Shown: positions 24,500-36,163, counted from the stretch's first letter. The stretch is DNA of 64,000 bases from Sipunculus nudus (GCA_026874595.1 CM049320.1:14924488-14988487); one strand, 5' to 3'. Notes: a model not told the origin generated them from the sequence alone. Translations and numbers: made by a program.

Positions 24500-26960
24500 A
24501 CGCTTCACTATTCAAAACGAGGCTTCCTTTTATTGACGATTCCTGATGCAACAAACCCTCATGACAAAATTACACAGAACCATGTTGGTTAAAAAAAAAT
24601 CGCTGCAACATATTAATTTCGTGATTATTTAACCCGATATACCATTGTGCATTTGTTTCTTTCGTCTATTTGTTCGATAACGGTCATTTATTTATTATTT
24701 ACCATGTATAATTAGTATTTAACTTAAACATAAATTCATTTTAATATTTTTTTAGATATTTTATTTTTTAGATTTTTAATTCTTAATAGGTTTAATAAGA
24801 TTGAATCAGTAGCATATGAATTGTTTTAGGATATTGTTTTCATTGTGTTTATAGTTGTATTTAAAATTAAATAATATAATTAGTCTTTGAGTACCATACA
24901 TTAATGCTCTCAAAATACCTATGAAGTGTGTATATACAAAAATATTGTTATGGCCGGACAGCTAGGGTAATAAGATCAACAATGAATATATATATATATA
25001 ATTATATTTACGGCAAATATGCGATTTAGCAAAGACTTCTGATAAATATTTTACAAATTCATTCAGTCCTGAAAAGCCCTTATAGTTAGGAGACAAAAAA
25101 TGCCACTTGGCGCTGTGGTCAATACATTTCGTTGCCAAATACAAGGCCTACTGGATTTTGTTTATCCCATTTAAATGTATGATATCAAACACAAGATATT
25201 TCTAGGTAGATATTCATAAAACCTATTATCTGAAAACTATTTGTAGGTTACAAATGACGCTCATCTATTTCTTGTATACAACTCATTAACGACAACATAA
25301 AAATTAATATAATTTCTTCGCGTACTTGGGATAATCAATTAAATCTTGATGATACAAATATTTTTTTTAACATTCATCCACTGCAATTCCTTTAAAAAAA
25401 TCCTCGCTTGTTCAAGCATACATATTTAAATCAAGAAGGCACAAACCCTAATCTATTCATTCATGAAAACTCATTTATATTGTACAAAAAATATTACTTG
25501 GCATAGGAAAACGTATCTATTAAATCTGAAAGTAAACATAACGCTCATGTAACCATAATGTGTAAAAACATTAAATTAAATTGAACAAAAACTATTTTAG
25601 TTATCAATGCACAATAATCAATTGATATCTTGCCTGGATTTCCTTCCCATGTAACACTGAATGGGAACTGAAAAATTCTTTATATATTGTCTGTATTATA
25701 AGAAATGTTTATATATTAATGGAATGCTGATTCTATGTTTGATAAGCGTTTGACTAAAAGGTTTTTTGAGACAACAGAATCGGAGAATTTGTCATTCGGG
25801 AATCACACTGGAAATCCCGGTGACGAAACAAAACAAATGACACTTTTGACCACACAACGAGGCCTACAAGTATACGTTGTCGCTTATGATAATAATAAAA
25901 GCCAACAGTTGATTTGTATCTGTCTTATCTAAAAATTACCCACAGTGTGCGCAAATATTACTTTTAAGTCTCTTATAAAGCTCCCATAACGTTTGTTGAA
26001 TATTTCACGTCTCCTACGAGTGACGTGATTGAAACCTGTGGCGCGCAAGGCTCAGGAAATAATGGCGACCACCGCGAAGACGAAATTTACACTTTGGTTT
26101 TAACATTGAAATGTTTTCCTTTGTGTTGATTCTATATTGCGATTTAGTTGCAGTAGGGCTAATGATCATTGCAGTACAGCTGTTTTATGACTGGGGTCAC
26201 GATTCAAAACTAGGAGCTATCAGTCAAGAGCATTTACGGCTAAGTTTAAGGGTTGCTTTTCACATTTAATGGACACTGGCTAACGGTCAGATCGAAACAT
26301 TTTTTTTCTAAAGGTTTGAACAACTTTCAAACGATGAGCGTGTAACCTGCTCAACGGGCCGGGTTAATTTAAAATTAGACAATTCTGGTCGTGTTTCCGC
26401 GGTAGTCGTGTTAACGGGGTGGTCTTCATGCGGGAGTTCACTGTATATGATAATGATGAGAATTCTCCATAGATATCAGTGGCATGACGTCTCTTCAGAA
26501 TAATAATTTAGGTATAAACATTTTCCAGTACTTTGAAAAACTATAGGAATCGTGGTAATAACGTGGACCAGCATAAAAAATATGAAAGCAATAGTTATGT
26601 TACTGTAATTTGTATTATAAATACGCTGATACAGATAACCAAGTTAATATAAATATAGAAAGGAATAATACAGGCATATAACTAAGATTACAGTTTCCTG
26701 ATAATTATCATGATGATCTGATTTTGCATATAGTATTTCTTAATTGAGATGAATAAAACAAGATATATGCGTGCTCATTTAAGCAGGCTTTTGTACATTA
26801 ATATGCATGAAATACTAAGAAACAAAATGGACATCAAATTTTCCATGACAAGAATTCATTGATGAATTGGTACTGTCCAGAGGAAAGCCTTTTCGTTTCC
26901 TTACAGTGAATGGTTATTGGTATTCTGCATCTAAAACTGGTGTAGCGATTTTAGATTACA
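24500..26960. other. Unique AT-rich DNA
   Basis: Very AT-rich at 24600-25700, with no frame above about 65 codons. A somewhat GC-richer segment at 26000-26450 shows no readable gene. At 26334-26460 words such as GGGCCGGGTTAATTTAAAAT foreshadow the minisatellite motif downstream and may be a stray unit. Confidence 0.5.
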
Positions 26961-26970
26961 CTCACTTCAA

Positions 26971-27140
26971 ATTACCGGGGTTAATTTAAAATTGGTTTCA
27001 GAATACCGGAGTTAACTTGAAATCGTTTTCATATTACCACGGTTAACTTGAAATCGGTTTCATATTACCCCGATTGACTAAATTCGGTTTCAGATTATCG
27101 GAAGTTTACTTGGAATCGGTTCATATTAACGGGGTCTTCA
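26971..27140 (+). repeat. 31-bp minisatellite, about 5.3 units
   Basis: Unit starts at 26971, 27002, 27033, 27064, 27094 and 27125 give spacings of 31, 31, 31, 30 and 31. Each unit begins ATTACCGG or a near variant, passes through GTTAACTTGAAATCGG and ends TTTCAG or TTTCAT. The phrase 'TTTCAGATTACC' at unit junctions is the same as the ends of the foldback elements at 2020-2610 and 27640-28230, which ties the satellite to that family. Confidence 0.8.
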
Positions 27141-27144
27141 CAGA

Positions 27145-27635
27145 GTCAATTTTATACGTTCCGTTAAACATACTTTAAAGATATACTTTAAAAAAAAACA
27201 AGCATTTGATCGATACTTTTGAATCTCTATACGATATATTTTTATCTTTTGACCTTCTACAGTCATATTTTCTGTTGCAAGTCTTCGATCATTAGAATTT
27301 TAACTTTATTAGCTTTATCATCCGTGTGTGTGACGTAATATTGACATTAGACTACTTTTTAGTATCTTTTTAGTTTTATTGGCGGCCACAGGATCTTTTA
27401 TCAACTTTATATTTTTTGCATGTCTGATGACTGAAATTGTTTTATATTTATTGAATAATCCTCATTTAGCACATCTATATTTATTGTGGATATTAGCGCT
27501 TATTAAATATTTGTAAAATAAATAACATAATAAATATAGCTGTATCTAACTTCCATTTAATATATCGTACGTGAGTTAGAACCATACGGAACATTTATTT
27601 AGCTAAATCAAGGAGGAAGATAAACTGAGCAGCGC
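27145..27635. other. AT-rich spacer between minisatellite and foldback copy 2
   Basis: No frame, array or palindrome was recognised. Confidence 0.5.
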
Positions 27636-27639
27636 AAGA

Positions 27640-28230
27640 TAATCTAAAATCGGTTCAGGCTATCCCCCGGGGTATTTTAAAAATTGATTTCTGATTACCG
27701 GCTGTATCCTGAAACCGGTGATAGATGGAGAAGTCGTTAAGAGGGTGAACAGACCTAAAATTATCCCCGTCTCATGTTTCCCCCGGTAATCTGAACTTGA
27801 TATCAGATAACCCCCAGGGGAAGTTTCAGGTTACCCCTGCACTGTTCAATATACCCCTCTCGCTGATATAACTTAATGATACATTCTAATGCTTTTAACT
27901 CATGATGTATTTTTTCAATAAATCACGTGAAAGATAGGATATTTAAAGGTGGAATAAATATTACGGAGATTAAAGTTGTCTCAAAATGTGAATTATATTG
28001 TTAACTATGTTTATATTGACTAATATACTTCTTCAAAGCTCATCACACATTACATGCAAACATAAGTTACACAAACATTAAAAATATTATGGGAAATCAA
28101 GAAGAAAGACATTATTTAAAATTGTAAGTAAACCAACATAAAGACTCTGTTTTGAAGGGGTAATCTGAAACCGTCAAGGGTAATCTGAAATCGATTTAAA
28201 GTTACCGGGGAATAATCAGAAATCAATACA
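27640..28230. repeat. Foldback-type interspersed repeat, copy 2
   Basis: Inner inverted ends are 'GTTTCAGGTTACCCCTGC' (about 27823-27840) and 'GAAGGGGTAATCTGAAACCG' (about 28155-28174), matching at about 15 of 17 positions. More units of the same motif lie outside on both sides (AATCGGTTCAGGCTATCCCC near 27648; GGTAATCTGAAATCG near 28180; AGTTACCGGGG near 28200). The core is homologous to that of copy 1. The stacked units at each end resemble the 31-bp minisatellite about 500 bp upstream. There is no protein-coding capacity. The element type is inferred from structure alone. Confidence 0.6.
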
Positions 28231-28339
28231 CCAGCTTGAATCCTCTACTATACTTAGCGGTGTGCATAAGAAAGGCAAATTTACGACAAAACAAGATTTG
28301 AGATTTATGAAATTTTACTTAATATGATATATGTTCGCA

Positions 28340-28610
28340 TGTAATTTCATTCGGGCAAAGTGCAGTGTTCTCTCTGTCTTTGGACCAGAGCGGATTAAAC
28401 AATGGTCCACAAAACAGGCATTAACACGATGTTCCAGGGGACTGGTGGGTTTCTTCGATTCTGTGGACACGTTAATGGAATGTCACCCTCTTAACAAAAA
28501 AACACTTTGTTATCACAACAGCAAAACAAGACGTTGCCTTACAGGGGAAAAGGGAGGAAATCTTGGATTTATATGCGCAATCGACAGAGATAATGAGAAA
28601 CAGATTTTTT
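28340..28610 (+). other. GC-balanced stretch, 93-codon frame, unknown
   Basis: An open frame (28331-28612) covers complex non-repetitive sequence. The peptide shows no domain I know, and no convincing splice signals flank it. The DNA contains SOX/TCF-like words (AAACAATGG at about 28397, ACTTTGTTATC at about 28503). It could be a conserved regulatory element or a chance frame; I favour non-coding. Confidence 0.2.
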
Positions 28611-28619
28611 AAATCGTAA

Positions 28620-30950
28620 TTAATAAAGAACTGGTTTTAATATCATATATTAATCCCAGGGACTTTGTTATCTTGCTCACTAGCCGAACGAGGCCGATGT
28701 TTTATATATTTAACACGGACCATATAGGTAATACATATAAGTGCTAGAAGCAACACCCTACGATTTTTTCTCGAAGTGTTTCACTTAGTGACGTGATTTA
28801 TTTCACCCATAATACAACTAAGGGCTTATTTACGTAAATCTACCGTTTTTTAACAAATGTCTTTCAGACCGAATTTACTGTAATTACAGGTTTAATGTGG
28901 ATGAAACTACTAAGATGCTACCAATTATAAAAACAACTTGTTTTATAAGAATTAAGGCTTCATATTTCTTTAAAATGTTGTTAAAGTGTTAGAATTTTAA
29001 TTTTCCTTGAACATTATTGTCATCCAGTCTTAAATTGTGTGAAAAAAACATCACGCTCACCTTTCAAATACTTTATCTTCTCCGCATGTAATCATCAGGT
29101 AATCATACTCAATTAGCTAACAAATGAACAGATTTTTATTTGTACTCAGAATCACTTTTTCTGGATAAATACACAGTAATAGTAACGTACATTTACCCGC
29201 CACCAATGACATTAATCTGAGACTTCCCGGAAAGTTCATATATAATAGGACTTCAGTTGCTATATTGACTTCTAATTGGTAAATCTGTACGGCGATCTGT
29301 GATCCTACCGAAGGATGGACAATGTCATCAAGGGCTTCTTTTATTACCATGCCAACGCATGACGTCTTTACCGTCAAATTTATTTCAGGAAACAATACCG
29401 GTATTTTGTTTGTACTGATTAATTTTCCCCGCGGTCTGGTCTTTCATTAACACCTTGCAATATAGTTGATTACTTCGGTTGAGGCGCTCGTATACGAAAG
29501 GCTATCAGGTTTATAGTTTAATCTTTCAGTTTGCTTTCATTTGAATACTTCTGGTTATCCATTCCAGACGGACTCATCTTTCATCTTGATTCAATCTTCC
29601 TTTACCCTTTAAACTGAATATTTCTGCCTATTCCTCTCGATTTATTCAATTGCATAACAAAAACATTGGATAAGTTGTATAAGATAAATAAACCATATTA
29701 CTGAATGCTGTTTCCGTGAGTCCCATGCAAGAGAATGTATATTAAAAAGTATGTTAGTATTTTATTTTTCAATCATGTTGTCCCATAAAACAATCGCAAA
29801 TTTGTGTGTAACTTGAACATTGTAATATCACTCGAACTGACCCGTCATGTACTTTCATTACCGTTATTCATTCATGACCAAAATGAGCTGAGATAAGTTC
29901 CAAAGTGTCATATTTGTAAAGCTTTGCTCTATGATTGGAATCAGGAGGCGGCTATGTTTACTTCTTAGTGTTGGAATTCTAAATTTCTACATAGTTAAGC
30001 CTAGGAGCCGAGGAACACAATTATGTGTTAAATCCTAAAAAAATCGCAAATTATATTAGTATTTCACTTCAGAACATTATCGAACAGTTGGTAAGGGATT
30101 TAGAAACGGTATAAGAAGTAAAAATTAAGATATATTCAATACATAGTGACTGCTGACAAGGCTCACGCTAACGTAGAAGTCTTGATGCCGCCCGCATTAA
30201 ACCGCATGTCACTGATTGTTACCAAGCCTTGTCCAGCTCATCCTCACAGTCTAACATAGTGCGCCATGGAGTCTCGTGGCAACCACTCCCTCACGGGAAA
30301 ACCAATACCACGCTTGGCACTGAGATTTCAAACATTGTGAATTTACTGTGACAAGGTTAACAATGTAACTGAAACTTCATTTTCTCAGATCTAATAGAGT
30401 CTGTTGACAATTTCTTTTCCTAATTAAAATAATTCCACGTAGCAGGGTGATTTAAATTTGTCGCCGATTTGAAACCCCAGTTTTTAAAACTGTGAACGGT
30501 AATGAACCAAATGTCGTAAATATAAGATAAATGCTATTTATTCCCGAACAGGGTGACACTTTAATTAAGAAGCAAAATTAAGTGACAATACAAAAATCTA
30601 TGGTCCAATTTGCTGTTATAAAACATATTTGGTCAATTTTTATCAAATATTTATGTAGATTTGTACATAGCTGGCTTATCCCTGAAATATTGACCGTGCT
30701 TATAAAAACGTTCGTTAGGGTGAGCTCGTACTGGCGTAACTAACTCTTTCCGATAACTAAACATAAAACCGAAAGTGTGGACTTTCTATAATGTCCACTG
30801 TATTTGTAGACCACGCTTCTATTTCTCAAACTCGTCGACAAATGCTGCGGCAATATTCATATGCCCCTTGACTATAAGTAGTAGTATCATCTCAGCTAGA
30901 AATGAATTCAATCTCTATACGTCACCACCACAACGGTGCCCTCTGAAACA
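28620..30950. other. Unique DNA, no gene supported
   Basis: A 92-codon minus frame at 29117-29395 covers a complex stretch (AAGGGCTTCTTTTATTACC near 29330) but no domain is visible. The stretch 30180-30310 (GTGCGCCATGGAGTCTCGTG) is GC-balanced and non-repetitive. Both are weak candidates for conserved sequence. The rest is AT-rich with no pattern. Confidence 0.4.
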
Positions 30951-30954
30951 CTGT

Positions 30955-31002
30955 TGAAAAAACAGAGAGCGCATACCTCCGCCAACGCCAGTATAAGCCT
31001 TA
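30955..31002 (-). repeat. Fragment of the GGCGGAGG repeat family
   Basis: On the minus strand it reads GGCGTTGGCGGAGGTATGCG followed by CTCTCTG. This matches the terminal part of the family seen at 52600, 55248 and 56437. Only the end segment is recognisable. Confidence 0.6.
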
Positions 31003-31009
31003 ATATCCG

Positions 31010-31550
31010 ACCACACTGATATAAAAAATTGTCAGTTGTTTCATAGCCTGTCCGTCTACATGGTCTTCTTTGCTTTTCAAAGCCTTATTAAACACACTGA
31101 AACACCTTGGAGATATTGTGCTGCAGGAAATCAAACATACAGATGTCAACATAATTTTTGGCGGGTTTAATTGATGGAGGTAATTATTAACTCCAATATA
31201 TTTGTATTTATATTGTACTCAATACACTTGTACATGGAGTAATCAGAACCTAACCTAACCATCCTAAAATGTCCATAGTGGTAAGCCTTTCTGGGTGATG
31301 CCGGGACACGTTAATTTCTCTTAATTCTGTCTGTGGGATGGATCTGTCACAGGCGTGACATATCAGGCCACACGAATTCGATTTTGGCAGACAGGCTGCG
31401 GTCCCTGATTTCTATATAATTCAGTGTTCAGGAAACAGAAATATCATAAGAAGGATTGAGGGGATATGATAATTTATATTATACATCTCTAGAGTGTTAT
31501 ACTTGTTAATATGTTACCTTTCTCAAGGGTTTTATGTGACACATTATTCC
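31010..31550. other. Unique AT-rich DNA
   Basis: No frame or repeat copy was found. Confidence 0.5.
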
Positions 31551-31553
31551 TAT

Positions 31554-32272
31554 AATATATATATATATATATCTTCTTCTCTCTTCCATTCTCTCTCTCA
31601 TTCTCTCTCTCATTCTCTCTCTCTCTCTTTCTCTCTCTCTAGTTCTCTCTTATTCTCTCTCTCGTTTTCTCTCTCTCATTCTCTCTCTCATTCTTACTGT
31701 TTCCTTATCTCATACTCTCTCTCTTTCATTCTATCTCTCTTTCACATTCTCTCTCCCATTCTATCTCAGTCTCTCTCTCTTTCTCTCTCTCATTCTCTAT
31801 CATTCTCTCTCCCCCCCCGTTTTCTCTCTCCCTCATTCTCTCTGTCTTTTTCTCTCTAACCCATTCTCTCATTCTCTCTCTCTTTCATTAAATCTCATTC
31901 TCATCCTCTCTCCCATTCTCTCTCTCAGTCTCTATTTTTTTTCTCGCTCACTCTCTTTCTCACATTCTCTCCGTCTCGTTTTTTCTCTCTCATTCTCTCT
32001 CTCTCTTTCTCTCTTTCCTTATCTCATTCTCTCTCTCTCATTCTATTTCTCTTTCACATTCTCTCTTCCATTCTCTCCCAGTCTCTCTCTCTCTCATTCT
32101 CTCCCTCTCGTTTTCTCTCTCTCTCATTCTCTCTCTTTCTCTTTCTATCCCATTCTCTCATTCTCTCTCTCTCTCTTTCATTCTACCTCTCATTCTCGCT
32201 CTCTCATTCTTTTACTCTGAATCTGTTTCTTAGTTGCTCTTTCTCTCTATCTTTCTATCTCGTCCTCTTTAT
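31554..32272 (+). repeat. (TA)n then ~700-bp polypyrimidine tract
   Basis: (TA)n at 31554-31572 runs into about 700 bp made almost only of C and T with single A bases, built from CATTCTCTCTCT-like units of variable length. G is nearly absent. A 121-codon frame over it (31494-31859) encodes only Ser/Leu/Phe/His low-complexity peptide and is an artefact of the repeat. Long polypurine-polypyrimidine tracts can form triplex (H-DNA) structures. Confidence 0.9.
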
Positions 32273-32279
32273 TTATTAA

Positions 32280-32955
32280 ATTGCATCATAGGCCTCTGGA
32301 ATCACAAACTACCGTGTAACCAGAATTAACTATATAAAACAAACTGGGGTTTGTTGGATAAACAGTTCTTGTTAAGATATCCATGTAACAATGAGATATA
32401 ATGTCTGGAGATTAATCAGACGGGGACCTGAGTTGTATAGGTAATCCAAGCCCAGACACTGAGGAGATGGAATGTCTCGTAAAATTGTCTTCATCAGATA
32501 TTATCCCCACGCCGTCAGAGACATTTCAAGGACAGAAAAACAAATCACATACTGACTGGCGTGGGATTTTTTTTCTTGCTCTATTTTACACAGCATCGAA
32601 CTTAATTTCTTTGTTCCTTTTGTCTGACTGTTTGGTATTCTCTCGAGGTGGGGGTCACATTGCCCCGTCCCGTCCTTGACAAAATTCTGTCTTCAAATAA
32701 GCGGCCTATTACCCTTAAATCACTGGGACTGCCAAATCCCGATTAACACCAATTCGTTTAAAAGTTCATTGAGGAAATAACCCTTTTACGAAATCTCCGA
32801 AAAAAAAAATCATCGATCATTTTTTTTTGTGAATGAGTTTCACTGCCGCCAAACTTTACTAATTACTGTTCGTGTCGCAGTTGCTGCAACAACAAACTAG
32901 GGACCCATGGGTCTCGACGTTCAGCTGAATTTGTCTACAGGGATATTTTTAAAGA
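32280..32955. other. Unique DNA, no gene
   Basis: A 70-codon plus frame at 32467-32679 has no domain. Two long A/T runs at 32800-32830 are the only repeats. Confidence 0.5.
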
Positions 32956-32959
32956 GATT

Positions 32960-33920
32960 TTTCAGAATGACAGTCCTGTGACCTTAAGCAATGACCTTCT
33001 GACAAAAAAACTCTTAAAACTTATTATCCTTGAACTTGCAGCATGTAGATTATTGTAAAAATATTTTAAAAAAGTGACCTTGACCTCTGACCAAATAACC
33101 GCAAAATCTACAGATTTCCTCACTTTGGGCAAGTGAGCCATGAGTGAAAGATGGAAATTTTGGGATGAAAATTTTGATTTACAGTGCATCCATGACCTTT
33201 TTAAAGATATGGCTCCTGTGACCTTCAACTTTGATCACTGGACCCTGAAAGCAAAATGAATTTACTTAAGAGGTGGGAATTAATAAATTAAGTTTGAAGC
33301 CAATCCGTCTGTCAAAGCAGAATTATCAGCCATAAACTGATTTGTGAATGGATGGGCCCTTTGAGCTTGACCTTTGACCGTATGACCCCAAAATCGCATA
33401 GAATCTTCCCCTATTGACAGGTTAGCAATAACTTGAAGATGGAAGGTTTGCGATGATATGTTTGGCTTGAAATGCATTTCTTTTTAAAGAAATGGATCCT
33501 GTGACCTTAACCTTTGAACCCAACACGGTTCTTACTTTAGCGGTGAGCCATATATAAGTTGTCAAACTAAACTGAAGTTATCATCTAAAACTAATGTGTG
33601 AACAGATGGCCCTTGTGACCCAAATTCATTTATGCTCTCCCCATCCTGGCAAGTCAGCTAAATGAGCAAGGAGGAAAGTTTCGGATAAAAAATGCAGCCA
33701 GAATCTTTTTAAATAAGTGAGTCCTGTAACCTTGACCTCATGACCCAAAAATCATATATGGTCTTGCTTTAGTGGTGGGCCATATTAAAGTCAAGTTTGA
33801 AATCCATGTGTCAATCCAACCTGTAGTTACCAACTGGTAACAAATTTGTGTGGCTGGACGGAAGAACAGACAGACAGACGGACAGCTAAACAGACAGACA
33901 GACAGGGTAATTACTTAAGG
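32960..33920 (+). repeat. Nuclear-receptor-motif repeat array, copy 1
   Basis: The phrase 'CCTGTGACCTT...TGACC' recurs at about 32977, 33065, 33211, 33352, 33493, 33606 and 33718, with main spacings near 142-145 and 111-113 bp. Recurring companion words are AAATCCAT, AGTCAAGTTTGA and GTGAGCCATAT. GGTCAAAGGTCA (minus strand of 33368-33379) is a direct repeat of the AGGTCA half-site with 1-nt spacing. It is the same family as 46600-47830, more decayed. It ends in a (GACA)n tract. No open frame is significant; two minus frames of 65 and 88 codons are repeat-derived. Confidence 0.75.
33865..33906 (+). repeat. (GACA)n tail of the repeat array
   Basis: AACAGACAGACAGACGGACA followed by a second CAGACAGACAGACAG run. 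GACA/GACGG tails are common at the ends of molluscan interspersed repeats and also occur at 34325-34368. Confidence 0.85.
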
Positions 33921-34039
33921 GCATCCACTTGTGATCAATATACACACCCGGTTTTGGGACGCTAGATGAAATCATAACTGAGAGACTGAAATGCCTGTTG
34001 TCATTTTATAGTATAGATATTAAAAATATTTTTAAAATA

Positions 34040-34412
34040 ACAAAAAAAATAGGTGGCGCCACCACTTTTCAGGAACTTACAAAACTAGTCATGATCAATA
34101 TTCAAGGTAAGATTCATGACAATCCATGCATTAATTATCAAGATATTGAAGGTTTTGTATATTTTTTTTTTATTATTCTGGGTGGTATTTTCAAGCCCCA
34201 TAGCTCGGAGGATATAGGATACAGTGACCTAATTTGAGGTTTTCAAGGAGATTTTATATTGACCTCCCTGTATATTTACTTAGAAGTTTCTAGGTCCAGT
34301 AATTACGATTTGTGCCCTGCTAACGGACGACCGGACGGCCAGACGACCGGACGGACAACGGACAAAGCGCCATTCCTATACCTCAGTTGACTTACAGTCT
34401 GCTGAGCTAAAA
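34040..34412 (-). repeat. AGCTCAGCTGA-family repeat, reverse copy
   Basis: Read on the minus strand it starts TTTAGCTCAGCAGACTGTAA, passes through a GTCCG-rich stretch (34325-34368) and GCAGGGCACAAATCG, then 'CTGGACCTAGAA', 'AATTAGGTCACTGTAT' and 'GAGCTATGGGGCTTG'. This is the same word order as 50326-51000 on the plus strand. The far end carries the palindrome GGTGGCGCCACC (34052-34063). A 79-codon plus frame over it is repeat-derived. No target duplication was identified. Confidence 0.75.
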
Positions 34413-34419
34413 AAAACTA

Positions 34420-34930
34420 ACAAAAAAATTTCGGAAACATTTTCATTAAAAATACACCATTAAAAAAGTTAGTTTTCAACCACAAAAAAAATAAAAAGAA
34501 AAGATAAACTGGCTTGCTGTATATTTTTTACATAGTCCGTCGCACAATTGATTTTCTTTGTATTCCCTAAACATTTTGCACCCTTTGATGTAGTAATTTC
34601 TTTTTTGTAGACAAAATGATGGTATTCCCCATACGTTAAGCACCCTTTGATGTAGTAAATTCTTTTCTGCGGACAAAATGTTTAAAAACATCTCCATGCA
34701 GTGAGTAAATAGTTTGGATGGTTCCACCTGATCTAAGTTCGCTGGTCATATCTGTCTGACCGGGCACGCGACATGTGATATAAGAAAAATAGTTTATCTC
34801 GGAAAGTTTTTCCAAGAGGGGTATTACAATTTCAGCAATGAGTTAGAGACATTTTGGTGAAAAGGTATGATAATAATCGTTCCCAACAATACCGAACTAA
34901 CTTTTGCCCCACAGGCAATGCACAACAGGA
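34420..34930. other. AT-rich spacer with a local duplication
   Basis: 'TTTGATGTAGTAATTTCTTT' near 34582 and 'TTTGATGTAGTAAATTCTTT' near 34647 form a ~65-bp tandem duplication (GCACCCTTTGATGTAGTAA shared). No gene. The 83-codon minus frame across it reflects the duplication. Confidence 0.55.
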
Positions 34931-34937
34931 TCCGTAA

Positions 34938-35161
34938 GGCCAAAAAAAAATAAAAGGTATGGTTCTCAGGCACCGCTCGCATCAATTTTAAACCCCCGCA
35001 TCAAAAATTTTTATTTTTATTTTCAAAATACATCTGTTATTATCATGCTTTTCCCTTATCATTTGACATTTTTACCAAAAAATTACAAATAAAAAAACCG
35101 CCCGCCCGCATTGCTTTCTGAAAAAAGTGCCTGAGAACCATACCTTTTTTTTATTTTGGCC
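34938..35161. mobile_element. PIF/Harbinger-like MITE, copy 1 (224 bp)
   Basis: The terminal inverted repeats are about 36 bp. Both ends start GGCCAAAA, continue through an A/T run of slightly different length, and then share AGGTATGGTTCTCAGGCAC. Each end is flanked by TAA (34935-34937 and 35162-35164). A 3-bp TWA duplication is the mark of PIF/Harbinger elements (family knowledge). The 150-bp interior contains CCCCCGCAT near the left end and CCGCCCGCCCGCAT near the right, and has no coding capacity. A second, longer copy lies at 52247-52533, which confirms mobility. Confidence 0.85.
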
Positions 35162-35169
35162 TAATACAA

Positions 35170-36115
35170 GCTCTCATTGGTCTGATTCTCGGCCCTATGC
35201 CAGAACGGGGATAATCAGACCAACGAGAGCGGGTGTCGCATGTTCAAAATTCGGGCTCGATGCACGATGCAATACCACGCTTTCAGTGGTCTGATTACAA
35301 TCCTGTACTCTATGCGCAACCTGGTGTTCCTGCCTAGAGAACCGTGGCATAGCAAGCAGCGGTTACAGGAAACATCCGTGTATATAACCGCCGCGTGAGG
35401 AGCGTAACATGGTAATAGAAAGTATACAAGCTTAGCGTTTAGTTTGTTTTTATTGTAAGCACCTTGATACCAGTAAAAGTCGAAGCTTTGTAAAAATAAA
35501 AGAATCAGTATGATCCCTTATTTAGATTTTTCGCGCAGATTGTGACAAATCATGTGACGTCACTTTGGCATCCTGTTAGACTTTCTAGTGTAAGACTAGC
35601 CGTGACAACCCGACTCAGTGGGCAATCGGATAATTGGTAAGCCTACTCGCGTCGTGATACAAGTAATATGGAGGAATGATTCGCAGTGGTCTTGCATCTG
35701 GTTGCATTCATATTGCGGTAAAAGGCCTATTATCTCAATATTATGCTAAGAATGGTGAATAAACACACTAGTATACATGTGAGCTCACAACCCAAACTGA
35801 AACATCGTCTCCATGGACACGGGTCATTTCCTGTATCGCCTGCAAGTTGCCTGCGTCCTGTAACCCGTGCGAGCCATGCTTGTGTTCATGCGGTCATGAA
35901 TTCAACAAACATGCCGAGGGATTTACCGATGTGCTGGGTTAAACAGGAACTTTTCTCGCTCATATTTGGTATTATTAGGAAGTTCACAAAAAATGCTAAA
36001 GAATGGTCTGGTTTATATTGGTTGACAGTGTACCTATAAGCCATGAAGCGTTGTCAGAAACGACGAAAATATTTGCATCTTCATAAGGCCTTATAATGCG
36101 ATCCTCAGACTTAGA
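35170..36115. other. Unique DNA with scattered GC-balanced patches
   Basis: 35160-35300 contains two related words 'CTCTCATTGGTCTGATT' and 'CTTTCAGTGGTCTGATTAC' about 100 bp apart, suggesting a diverged local duplication. A 98-codon frame at 35743-36039 has no domain. A perfect TGACGTCA is at 35555-35562. Confidence 0.4.
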
Positions 36116-36121
36116 TGTAAT

Positions 36122-36163
36122 GACACTCTGGCGCCAGTAATCTGGTCGTAATGCCAGAGTGTC
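36122..36163. repeat. 42-nt perfect-stem hairpin
   Basis: GACACTCTGGC (36122-36132) pairs exactly with GCCAGAGTGTC (36153-36163) around a 20-nt loop. It is short for a transposon and has no poly-T run after it. Function unknown. Confidence 0.6.

Noticed and set aside
26971-27140. CRISPR array (regular ~31-bp spacing)
   Set aside because: Whole units repeat head to tail with no unique spacers, and the context is a eukaryotic nuclear genome; it is a minisatellite.
31494-31859. 121-codon Ser/Leu/His-rich frame
   Set aside because: Pure low-complexity translation of the polypyrimidine tract.
32960-33920. Promoter or enhancer cluster because of many AGGTCA half-sites
   Set aside because: The sites are part of a repeat unit, so their number reflects amplification; recorded as a repeat-borne motif instead.
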